Of a stretch of 12,050 nucleotides of DNA, positions 1 to 6,833 are shown piece after piece. The stretch is from contig CAZSBS010000156.1 in assembly GCA_964605095.1 (NCBI GenBank), forward strand, positions 1 to 12,050. The letters run 5' to 3'. Origin of the DNA: JAUWQU01 sp964605095. GTDB lineage: Bacteria > Planctomycetota > Phycisphaerae > SM23-33. The stretch's first letter is position 1. Every line of letters starts with the position of its first letter. Both the position numbers and the translations under genes were made by a program. The notes beneath the pieces are model-generated. The model saw only the letters and a program-made list of their open reading frames with translations. It did no database searches and had not been told where the DNA came from.

Positions 1-2
1 CC

Positions 3-70
3 GTTTGTAGTGACCCCGTGAGGGGTTTCCCAAAAGGGGTCCGTTGGACTTGAAGAATCGCACTACGAAC
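3..70. repeat. Palindromic intergenic repeat with 10-bp terminal inverted repeats
   Basis: Positions 3-12 (GTTTGTAGTG) pair with 61-70 (CACTACGAAC) along ten bases with a single G-U wobble. Inside, 13-17 and 22-26 form a five-base-pair stem closed by a GUGA (GNRA-type) loop. The same CCCC strand can instead pair, as GACCCC at 12-17, with GGGGTC at 36-41. A small hairpin at 39-42/46-49 follows, then a C-rich stretch at 69-80. From memory, units bounded by GTTCGTAGTG occur as repeated intergenic palindromes in planctomycete and cyanobacterial genomes, so I call this a dispersed repeat. It could instead be a structured RNA or the 3' end of an upstream transcript. Confidence 0.5.
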
Positions 71-106
71 CCCTCCCCCCGAACGGATTTATCGCTATTA
101 TCGCTA

Positions 107-133
107 TGGACAATCCCGCGAGGTTGGTATAGT
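107..133 (+). promoter_or_regulatory. Possible sigma70-type promoter for the Gfo/Idh/MocA gene
   Basis: TGGACA at 107-112 differs from the -35 consensus at one base, and TATAGT at 128-133 differs from the -10 consensus at one base. The spacer is 15 nt, shorter than the preferred 17. Transcription would begin near 140 and leave a leader of about 80 nt containing the hairpin at 143-166. The call rests only on these two hexamers in an otherwise GC-rich, gene-free stretch. A tandem pair of ATCGCTAT(T/G) units at 91-108 overlaps the upstream part and could bind a regulator. Confidence 0.3.
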
Positions 134-142
134 AAGCGTTTT

Positions 143-166
143 GGCCCGGGCAATACTTTCCGGGCC
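143..166 (+). other. Leader hairpin upstream of the first gene
   Basis: GGCCCGG (143-149) and CCGGGCC (160-166) are perfectly complementary around a 10-nt loop. No T-run follows, so it is unlikely to be an intrinsic terminator. It lies about 57 nt before the start codon at 223 and would fall in the 5' untranslated region, where it may stabilise the message or influence translation. It could also be a dyad operator. Confidence 0.4.
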
Positions 167-222
167 GATGGACGGAAGAACCATCGTTTCCCACGGTCTT
201 TCAGGAAAGGACAAGGATCATT

Positions 223-1443
223 ATGAGCAAGAGCAACCATCTGACACGCCGGCAGTTCCTCATGGGAACGTGCGCGGCGGTCGCCGCACCCTATGTGATC
301 ACCTCTACTGCCTTGGGCGCTGATGATCGCCCGCCGGCCAGTGATCGGATCGTGATGGGCGGCATCGGCATCGGCAACCAGGGCAGCGGCGACCAGGGCG
401 CGTTCCTGGGCCAAAAGGACGTGCAATACGTGGCCGTCTGCGACGTGCGCAAGGATTTCCTCGACCGTGCCAAAAGCCGCGTCGATGGGCACAACAAGAA
501 TGCCGACTGCAAGGCCTACAAAGACTTCCGCGAGATGACCTGCCGCACCGACATCGACGCGGTCCACATCGCCACGCCGGACCACTGGCACTCGATCATC
601 ATCGTCGATGCCTGCCGCAACGGCAAAGACGTCTTCTGCGAGAAGCCCGAGACCCTGACGCTGGCCGAAGGGCCGAAGATCGTGTCGGCCGGGCGGCGAT
701 ACGGGCGCGTGGTCTCCGGCGGCAGCCAGCGCGTGCTCGAGGACTACAGGGGCGTCGTCGACAAGTGCTGGGGCGGCGAACTGGGCCCGGTCAAGTCGAT
801 CAACGTAAGCGTCGGCCCGCTCTCGCAGCCCTGCAACCTGCCTGCCGAAGCGATTCCCGACAGCATGGATTGGGAAATGTGGCTCGGCCCGGCGCCGTGG
901 GCGCCCTACAATCCCAAACGTTGCGACGGCAACTTCTCGACCAGCGGCAACAGTTGGCGCTCGTACAAGGACTATTCCGGCGGCGGCATGACCGACTGGG
1001 GCGCGCACCACTTCGGCGGCGCCACCTTCGCCATCGACGTCCGCGACATGCAGCCCAAGGAAGTCGCTTACGTCAACGAGAACGGCAAGGTGTATCTGGC
1101 CTTCCGCTATCCCAACGGCATTATTCTGTACCACAATCACCCCGGCATGGGGAACATGCAGGCCGAAGGCACGCCCGGCCAGACGCGGGCCCCGAAGCCC
1201 GTGCCCAGCTACAAGGGCCAGGGCGGCATCCATGGCGACTTCATCGACGCCTGCAAGACGCGGGAGAAGCCGTTCCGCGACGTTCAATATGCCGTCAACA
1301 CGATGTCGGTCTGTCACCTGGCCATCATCGCCTACGAGTTGAAGCGTTCGCTGAAGTGGGACGCCGCCAAGCTGGCGTTCATCGGTGATGAAGAGGCCAA
1401 CCGATTCGTCGACCGCGCCCGCCGCGAACCGTGGGTGCTGTAA
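223..1443 (+). CDS. Tat-exported Gfo/Idh/MocA-family oxidoreductase
   Basis: This is an NAD(P)-dependent oxidoreductase of the Gfo/Idh/MocA superfamily, 406 aa, which is normal for the secreted PVC subfamily. Residues 8-13 (TRRQFL) are a twin-arginine motif followed by a hydrophobic stretch and a probable cleavage site near ALG-AD (about residue 33), so it should be exported folded with its cofactor. The Rossmann fingerprint G49-x-G51-x-x-G54 is present, and E140-K141-P142 is the conserved EKP motif with the usual catalytic lysine. D258-W-G-A-H262-H263 in the C-terminal domain matches the substrate and catalytic region of the family. The start is supported by AAGGA at 213-217, five bases before ATG. 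Substrates in this family are sugars, inositols or sugar derivatives. Tat-exported members include GH109 NAD-dependent glycosidases, which is an alternative. The actual substrate cannot be read from sequence. It is first in a possible operon of five exported proteins. Confidence 0.93.
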   Translation: MSKSNHLTRRQFLMGTCAAVAAPYVITSTALGADDRPPASDRIVMGGIGIGNQGSGDQGAFLGQKDVQYVAVCDVRKDFLDRAKSRVDGHNKNADCKAYKDFREMTCRTDIDAVHIATPDHWHSIIIVDACRNGKDVFCEKPETLTLAEGPKIVSAGRRYGRVVSGGSQRVLEDYRGVVDKCWGGELGPVKSINVSVGPLSQPCNLPAEAIPDSMDWEMWLGPAPWAPYNPKRCDGNFSTSGNSWRSYKDYSGGGMTDWGAHHFGGATFAIDVRDMQPKEVAYVNENGKVYLAFRYPNGIILYHNHPGMGNMQAEGTPGQTRAPKPVPSYKGQGGIHGDFIDACKTREKPFRDVQYAVNTMSVCHLAIIAYELKRSLKWDAAKLAFIGDEEANRFVDRARREPWVL

Positions 1444-1451
1444 CACCGTTT

Positions 1452-1475
1452 GCGACGAGCCCGACGGCTCGTCGC
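1452..1475 (+). other. Strong intercistronic hairpin
   Basis: GCGACGAGCC (1452-1461) and GGCTCGTCGC (1466-1475) form a perfect 10-bp GC-rich stem with a CGAC tetraloop, starting eight bases after the stop codon of the oxidoreductase gene. No T-run follows, so this is more likely a mRNA 3'-end stabiliser or partial attenuator between cistrons than a complete intrinsic terminator. It may set the oxidoreductase message level apart from the downstream HEAT genes. Confidence 0.55.
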
Positions 1476-1525
1476 GCAAGGCAAGAAACCGTACATTCAG
1501 AATTATCCATACACGAGAGATAACA

Positions 1526-2326
1526 ATGCAACCTAAAGATATTACACGTTTGGCAATGGCGGCCGGGCCGGTCCTGGCCGGCGCCGCGGCGCTCGCGGCC
1601 GAGGCACCCAAGGTGGACGCCCCCACGCTCGACAGTGCCTTCGAGGCCCTGAAAACCTACGACTGGGGCATGGATCGCGAGGCGGTCAGCCCGATCGACG
1701 ATGCAGCGATCGCCTCCCTCCGCAACCCCGCGGCTCGCAAGGCCCTGGAAACCCGGTTGGCTGCGGTGCTCAAGAGCAACGCCCCGCGCGACGCCAAAGA
1801 CGTCGTGTGCCGCGCATTGCGGAAGATGGGCACGGCCGCGTCGGTGCCGACACTGGCGGCCTTGCTGGCGGACAAGGATCTGTCGCACATGGCCCGTTAC
1901 GCTCTGGAGCGGATTCAAGCCCCCGCGGCGGGCGCAGCCCTGCGAGGCGTGCTGCCCAAGGTTAGCGGCGCGTTGAAGGTGGGCATGATCAGTTCGCTGG
2001 GCGCGCGAGCCGATGCCGCCAGCGCGCCGGCCCTGATTGGCCTGCTGGGCGATGCCGACGCTACGGTTGTCATCGCGGCCGCCACGGCCCTGGGCGAGAT
2101 TGCCACGGCCAAGGCGGCCACGGCGCTGGTCGCCGCCGCCGAGAAAGCCCCCGCCGCCGCAAAGCCCGCCGTCATCGACGGCGCCTTGCGCGCCGCCGAG
2201 CAGCTTGCGGCCGCCGGCAAGAAGGCCGATGCGATGGTCGTCTACAAGGCGTTCAGCAAGTCGGCGGTCAAGCACGTCAAGTTGGCCGCGATGCGCGGTC
2301 TGCTGGGCACCACGGGCAACAAGTAG
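1526..2326 (+). CDS. Exported HEAT-repeat protein (N-terminal-type portion of a PVC HEAT family)
   Basis: The product has 266 aa. Residues 1-25 form a Sec-type signal (basic start, Ala/Leu-rich core, likely cleavage at A-L-A/A-E near 24-26). The rest is alanine- and leucine-rich amphipathic helix pairs typical of HEAT (PBS-lyase-like) repeats, for example around residues 105-130, 165-195 and 245-262. The stretch S120-H-M-A-R-Y-A-L-E128 is, from memory, a signature of a HEAT family frequent in Planctomycetota and Verrucomicrobiota. The frame is open upstream to an ATG at 1385, inside the previous gene, but the ATG at 1526 follows GAGAGA at 1515-1520 by five bases and begins a signal sequence, so I chose it. 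HEAT solenoids are protein-protein scaffolds, and no enzymatic residues are visible. The next gene starts 19 bp downstream and carries more of the same solenoid. Confidence 0.85.
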   Translation: MQPKDITRLAMAAGPVLAGAAALAAEAPKVDAPTLDSAFEALKTYDWGMDREAVSPIDDAAIASLRNPAARKALETRLAAVLKSNAPRDAKDVVCRALRKMGTAASVPTLAALLADKDLSHMARYALERIQAPAAGAALRGVLPKVSGALKVGMISSLGARADAASAPALIGLLGDADATVVIAAATALGEIATAKAATALVAAAEKAPAAAKPAVIDGALRAAEQLAAAGKKADAMVVYKAFSKSAVKHVKLAAMRGLLGTTGNK

Positions 2327-2333
2327 TAGATAC

Positions 2334-2348
2334 AGGATTAACTCGTTG
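2334..2348 (+). promoter_or_regulatory. Ribosome binding site deciding a TTG start
   Basis: AGGA at 2334-2337 lies eight bases before TTG at 2346-2348. No ATG or GTG lies between the preceding stop codon and the predicted signal peptide in this frame. The TTG begins a good signal peptide (T-R-N-L-N-I-K then a hydrophobic core), so it is the best-supported start of the second HEAT gene. Confidence 0.6.
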
Positions 2349-3707
2349 ACCAGAAACCTTAACATCAAGGTTGCGCTGTGTCTATCGCTGGCCGGCGCGG
2401 CCTGCCTCGGTGTCCACGTGGTCCGGGCTGCCGACGAGCCGCCCGGCGACGAGCAGTTCAAGCTGATTGTCAAGATCATCGGTGATGCCGATCGTGATAT
2501 GCGGGCGATGGGCCTGCAACTCATCCGCGAGCAGATGCCCGGCGAGGCGGCCACCAAGGCGTTTGCCGCGCTGCTGCCGAAGCTCTCACCCGATGCACAG
2601 GCCGACCTGCTCAACGCCTTGGGCGATCGTGGCGATGCCGCCGCGAGGCCGGCCGTGCTCGATATGCTCAAGAGCCCACAGGAGCCCGTACGCGCCGCGG
2701 CGCTGAAGGCCCTGGGGCCACTGGGCAGCACGGCCGAGGTGCCGATCCTGGCCCAAAAGGCCGCGGCCGGAGCACCGCTTGAAAAGAAGGCGGCCATACA
2801 AAGCCTGACCGTCTTGAGAGGCGACGACGTGAATGCCGCACTGGTCGCCGCCATGGCCCGGAGCAAGCCGAGCGTCCGCGGAGTGTTGATTGGCGCGCTG
2901 GCCGATCGCAATGCCAAAGAAGCCCTGCCAAGCGCGCTCAAGAGTGCCGAGGATCCGGAGCTCGTCGTTCGCCTGGCGGCGCTGGCGGCCCTTCGGATCC
3001 TGGCTGGCGAAAACGAGACGGCGGCGATCGTCAAAATGGTCAAGACGGCCAAGACTGACGCCGAACGATACAAGGCCGAGTTGACGCTGTTGGCTGTTTG
3101 CACTCGCGGCCGACAGAAGTGCGCCGAAGCGATTATCGGCGGTTTGGCCAATGCCGACGCCGCGTCGCGAGTCGTCCTGCTGAACGGGCTGGCGCGAGCC
3201 GGCGGAGCCAAGGCGCTTCCGACGATCGTCGCGCGCCTGCAAGACGACGACGAAGAAGTACGCAACGGAGCCATGCGCCTGCTCTCGGCTTGGCCCGATG
3301 CCGATGCCGCACCCTATTTGCTGGCCCTCGCCAAGGAGGGAAAGGACCTCCGCCAACAGGTGCTGGCGATTCGCGGGCTGGTCCGCCTGGCAAGCCCCCA
3401 GAAGGACAAGCCGGCCGACCTGCCGATGTTGGCCGACGCGATGAAACTGGCCAAGCGGCCCGAAGAGAAGCGGCTGGTGCTGGGCGTGTTGGGCAAGGTG
3501 GCCACGCCGCAGTCGCTGGCACTGGTCGTCCCTGCGCTGGACGATCCGGCGCTGGCCGAGGATGCCGGCCTTGCCGCGGTCCTGATCGCCGGGAATATCA
3601 AGGGCGGCGACAAGGAGCAAACACGTTCCGCTTTGCAGAAGGTGCTCCAACAGGCCAAGAACCCGAAGACCCGCGACCGGGCGAAAAAGGCCCTCGATTC
3701 GCTGTAA
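2346..3707 (+). CDS. Exported HEAT-repeat protein, TTG start
   Basis: The product has 453 aa from a TTG start. Residues 1-28 are a Sec signal (basic N-terminus with R3 and K8, hydrophobic core 9-20, likely cleavage after V-R-A28). The mature part is an almost continuous HEAT solenoid, with repeated helix pairs of the type P-x-L-x-x-x-L-x-x-x-D-x-x-V-R-x-A-A-x-x-A-L. Clear examples contain PVRAAALKAL, VVRLAALAAL and EVRNGAMRLL. No catalytic motif is visible, so a periplasmic scaffold or adaptor role is inferred. The open frame extends back to 2037 across the previous gene, but that part reads as an Arg/Pro-rich shadow. The order of its repeats continues the preceding HEAT protein, as though one longer protein had been divided into two, each with its own export signal. 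Spacing of 19 bp implies co-transcription. Confidence 0.83.
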   Translation: MTRNLNIKVALCLSLAGAACLGVHVVRAADEPPGDEQFKLIVKIIGDADRDMRAMGLQLIREQMPGEAATKAFAALLPKLSPDAQADLLNALGDRGDAAARPAVLDMLKSPQEPVRAAALKALGPLGSTAEVPILAQKAAAGAPLEKKAAIQSLTVLRGDDVNAALVAAMARSKPSVRGVLIGALADRNAKEALPSALKSAEDPELVVRLAALAALRILAGENETAAIVKMVKTAKTDAERYKAELTLLAVCTRGRQKCAEAIIGGLANADAASRVVLLNGLARAGGAKALPTIVARLQDDDEEVRNGAMRLLSAWPDADAAPYLLALAKEGKDLRQQVLAIRGLVRLASPQKDKPADLPMLADAMKLAKRPEEKRLVLGVLGKVATPQSLALVVPALDDPALAEDAGLAAVLIAGNIKGGDKEQTRSALQKVLQQAKNPKTRDRAKKALDSL

Positions 3708-3807
3708 GAGTCCGTCTCCAGCCACGTATGACTTGCGCCATTACCGGTTGTGAGCTTGCCCGGCCCTTTGCAGTTGAAACGTGCGGGGCTGAGAGGACAA
3801 TGGCGAT

Positions 3808-6768
3808 ATGGGAACCACTGGCCCGACATGCCCGGCGTGGTCCGTCGCGCTGCTGGCGTTGATTGGCTTGGCAGCACTTCCCCTCGTTACGCCCGCCCTT
3901 GCTGAAACCGCGCCGGAGGCGCCTGTTGCCAAGCGGGACGCCAATGCCCCCAAGTTCGCCCCGGCCGCGGTGGCGCTGAACGGCAAGCCCGCGGCAACAA
4001 GCGGGACGGTCGGCTCGCTGGCGCTGCTGACCGTCGACGACGACGGGCCGCAGGCCGCGATTACCCTGTCACCGTCGGCCGCTGTGTGGGTGGCCGACAT
4101 TCGGCCGGGTGAGCAGTTCACGTTGACCGTTCCCGTGACGGGGCTGAAGGTTCCGATTGTGGTCTCGGCCGAGGCGACGCTGCTTGACGGCCCGGCGGCG
4201 ACGGCAGAGTTGTCGGCCGGAGCATGCCGCACTGCCAAGGCACTGTCCCCCGGCCGGACGGGGAGCCTGGAGTTGCGGTTGGCAGACTCGGCAGGCGAGG
4301 AGGCGATGCACATCTGTTTGGCCGTGCGTGCAGCCCAGGCCGACAGCGGGCGGAAGGTCTCCGCGGTCGTGCGGTGCAGGCGCCTGCGCGTCCGTGACGC
4401 GGGCGAGCCGGGCGGACGCCAGATCAACGTGCAGATCGCATTGCCCGCCGCCCCAAAGGCCGCTGATCCTCCGCCCGCATTGCCGGCCCCGCGGCCGGGA
4501 ATCCAGGGCGAGATGATCGAGGCCGACTGGCGGATGCAGGACGGCATCGGCACGGCCCGGCTGGCCGTGACATACGCCCAGGCCGTCGAGCGGATCCTGC
4601 GGCAAGGCGGCGAATTGATCGACGACCTTCGCGCCGGCGGCTCCGACGGGCCCGCAGCCGACGGGTTGGCTGCGGCGGCCGGCCGGTGGGAGCAGTTGCG
4701 GCGGCAGTTCCAGGAGCTTTCGCGCGCCGACGGCGTCGCCGCCGATGACGACCGGTGGGAGAACCTCTGGCGGCAGGTGCATCGCTTGCGACGGCAGATC
4801 GCCCTGAATAATCCGCTGGCCAGGGTCGCTCCGGTGGCGTTCGTCAAACGCCTGCCGGCGACCTTCAGCCACCAGCTAACGCAGTATTACGGCCGGTACT
4901 CCAGGCCCGGCGGGGGGCTGTTCGTTTTGGACGACCCCGGCGAGTCGATGGCCTGCCGGCAGCTCGCGCCGGGGGCGCTGGGCGTCGGCAGCTACCAGCA
5001 GTTCGACGTGTCATGCGACGGCAAGCGGGTGCTTTTCACATTCTGCTCGTCCGAGCCGAAGAGCCCTCGCTCCCGCTTCTACCATCTGTACAGCATGGCG
5101 GTCGACGGCACGAACGTCCGCCAACTGACCGACGGGCCTTACGACGACTTCTCGCCGCGCTGGTTGCCGAACGGGCAGATCGTCTTCCTGTCGACGCGGC
5201 GGGGCGGCTTCCACCGCTGCGGCAGCCCCGGCTGCCCCGTCTACACGCTCGCCGTCGCCAACGCGGACGGCTCCGGCATCCGGCAGATATCCCACCACGA
5301 GACCCAGGAGTGGGACCCGGCCGTGCTGCACGACGGGCGGATCATCTACACCCGATGGGACTACGTGGACCGCCATGCCGTCTTCGGCGAGCACCTCTGG
5401 ACGACCCGCCCGGACGGCACGGCCCCGGCGGCGTTCTACGGCAACATGACGCGGAACCCCGTCGGCACGTGGGAACCGCAGCCGATCCCCGGCTCGCGGA
5501 AGGTGATGGCCACCGCGGCCGCCCACCACGCGATGACCACCGGCTCGATCGTCCTGGTGGACGTGGATCGCGGCTACGACGGTCTGGACCCCCTGACCCG
5601 GCTGACGCCCGACGTGCCGTTCCCCGAGAGCGAGTTTGCCGTCAAGCAGTGGTTCAACCCCAGTGGCGTGCAGGCCAGTCGACCAGACCCGCCGGAAAAC
5701 CAGCGCTGGCCCGGGCATTCCTACCGCACTGCCTGGCCGCTGTCCGAGAAGTACTTCCTGGGCGCCTACAGCTTCGACCCGCTGGTCGGCGAGCCGTTGG
5801 GCAACCAGTCCAACATGTTCGGCCTGTACCTCGTCGATGCGTTCGGCAACAAGGAACTGCTCTACCGCGACATGAGCATCTGCTCGCTCTGGCCGACGCC
5901 GCTGCGCGCCAGGCCGTGCCCGCCGGCGCTGCCGGCGCAATGCGACCCGTCGGCCAAGCCCGAGGGCACGTTTGTCGTCCAGGACGTCTACGCCGGCTGG
6001 CCGGTGCTGCCGGCAGGGTCGGTCCAGCGGCTGCGCATCACGCAGGTGCTGCCCAAGAGCACCGAGGGACGGGACAGGCCGCCGATGGGTCTGGCGGGCG
6101 GCTCGCCGGGCAAGCAGGTCCTCGGCACGGTGCCGGTCGAGGCGGACGGCTCGGCCTGCTTCGTCGCGCCGGCGGGGATTCCGCTGTTGTTCCAGGCCCT
6201 GGATGACCGCGGCCAGGCGGTGCAGATCATGCGGAGCGCCACGTATCTCCAGCCAGGCGAGCAGGCCTCGTGCGTCGGCTGCCACGAGCCGCGGACTCTC
6301 ACCAGCCGGAGCCGGTCCGTCCCGGCTGCGCTGCGCCGGGCGCCGTCGCGCATCGAGCCCGGGCCGGAGGGCTCCAAGCCGCTGAGCTACCCCCTGCTCG
6401 TCCAGCCGGTGCTCGACAAGCACTGCGTCCGCTGCCACAGCGGCGACAAGCCCCCCAAGGGCATCGTCCTGACGGGCGCGGCGGCGGGGCACTACACGGC
6501 CTCGTACAACGCCCTTGCTCCCCGCGTGCCCAGCAGCAACGACACCAACTCCGAGCCGCTGAGCCGCCCGGATCGGTACGGCGCCCGCGGCAGCAGCCTG
6601 ATGAAGATGCTCCTGAAGGGCCACAACAAGGTTGTCCTCAGCCCCGCCGAAATTGAGCGCCTCGCGACGTGGATGGACACCAACGCCCTGTTCTATGGCA
6701 CATTCGACCCCGCAGGCCAGGCCCGCCAGCAGCGCGGCGAGAAGATCGCCGGCCCCGGACTCCAGTAG
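3808..6768 (+). CDS. HzsA-related protein: beta-propeller with C-terminal dihaem cytochrome c motifs
   Basis: The 986-aa product is exported: residues 1-32 are a Sec signal ending T-P-A-L-A. Residues about 60-220 look like a beta-rich domain, and 240-340 are charged helices. Residues about 380-680 are a PD40/TolB-like beta-propeller with repeated D-G-x-x-x-R-Q-(L/I) blades (around V432 and D487) and a Cys pair at 471/476. Residues about 690-810 resemble the middle domain of hydrazine synthase alpha. Two c-type haem motifs follow, C822-V-G-C-H826 and C873-V-R-C-H877, the second in a Planctomycete-cytochrome-like context (P-V-L-D-K-H-C). The domain order matches HzsA, but such proteins are common in non-anammox PVC heterotrophs, so hydrazine synthesis should not be inferred. 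A periplasmic redox or substrate-binding role is likely. GAGAGGA at 3791-3797 sits ten bases before the chosen ATG. An ATG at 3800 is out of frame. Confidence 0.85.
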   Translation: MGTTGPTCPAWSVALLALIGLAALPLVTPALAETAPEAPVAKRDANAPKFAPAAVALNGKPAATSGTVGSLALLTVDDDGPQAAITLSPSAAVWVADIRPGEQFTLTVPVTGLKVPIVVSAEATLLDGPAATAELSAGACRTAKALSPGRTGSLELRLADSAGEEAMHICLAVRAAQADSGRKVSAVVRCRRLRVRDAGEPGGRQINVQIALPAAPKAADPPPALPAPRPGIQGEMIEADWRMQDGIGTARLAVTYAQAVERILRQGGELIDDLRAGGSDGPAADGLAAAAGRWEQLRRQFQELSRADGVAADDDRWENLWRQVHRLRRQIALNNPLARVAPVAFVKRLPATFSHQLTQYYGRYSRPGGGLFVLDDPGESMACRQLAPGALGVGSYQQFDVSCDGKRVLFTFCSSEPKSPRSRFYHLYSMAVDGTNVRQLTDGPYDDFSPRWLPNGQIVFLSTRRGGFHRCGSPGCPVYTLAVANADGSGIRQISHHETQEWDPAVLHDGRIIYTRWDYVDRHAVFGEHLWTTRPDGTAPAAFYGNMTRNPVGTWEPQPIPGSRKVMATAAAHHAMTTGSIVLVDVDRGYDGLDPLTRLTPDVPFPESEFAVKQWFNPSGVQASRPDPPENQRWPGHSYRTAWPLSEKYFLGAYSFDPLVGEPLGNQSNMFGLYLVDAFGNKELLYRDMSICSLWPTPLRARPCPPALPAQCDPSAKPEGTFVVQDVYAGWPVLPAGSVQRLRITQVLPKSTEGRDRPPMGLAGGSPGKQVLGTVPVEADGSACFVAPAGIPLLFQALDDRGQAVQIMRSATYLQPGEQASCVGCHEPRTLTSRSRSVPAALRRAPSRIEPGPEGSKPLSYPLLVQPVLDKHCVRCHSGDKPPKGIVLTGAAAGHYTASYNALAPRVPSSNDTNSEPLSRPDRYGARGSSLMKMLLKGHNKVVLSPAEIERLATWMDTNALFYGTFDPAGQARQQRGEKIAGPGLQ

Positions 6769-6833
6769 CGTCCGCTGCCGCGCGAGGCGACAATAACGGT
6801 TTCACATTCGACTTGAGCAAAGGATCAAGGGCC

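Noticed and set aside
44..323. Two short plus-strand frames before and over the start of the first gene
   Set aside because: They run through the palindromic repeat or into the Tat signal of the oxidoreductase, and their sequences look non-coding.
2346..2430. Possible lipoprotein signal (L-A-G-A-A-C) in the second HEAT protein
   Set aside because: The residue three before Cys20 is Gly instead of Leu or a similar residue, and a standard signal peptidase I site (V-R-A) lies just downstream.
1379..3274. Long minus-strand open frame (631 codons) opposite the HEAT genes
   Set aside because: Its translation is low-complexity Ala/Ser/Arg/Gly-rich sequence without recognisable motifs, and it lies antisense to well-supported plus-strand genes. 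Long antisense frames are expected at this GC content.
3098..3862. Plus-strand frame overlapping the end of the second HEAT gene and the start of the HzsA-related gene
   Set aside because: Arg/Gly/Pro-rich translation in the wrong frame for both neighbours, and no ribosome site.
5011..6624. Long minus-strand open frame opposite the HzsA-related gene
   Set aside because: It is an Arg/Val/Ala-rich shadow of a gene with clear domains and haem motifs on the other strand, and it has no family signature of its own.
3808..6768. Calling the dihaem protein a true hydrazine synthase subunit and the organism an anammox bacterium
   Set aside because: There are no HzsB/HzsC partners or other anammox genes here, and relatives of this architecture occur widely in heterotrophic PVC bacteria.
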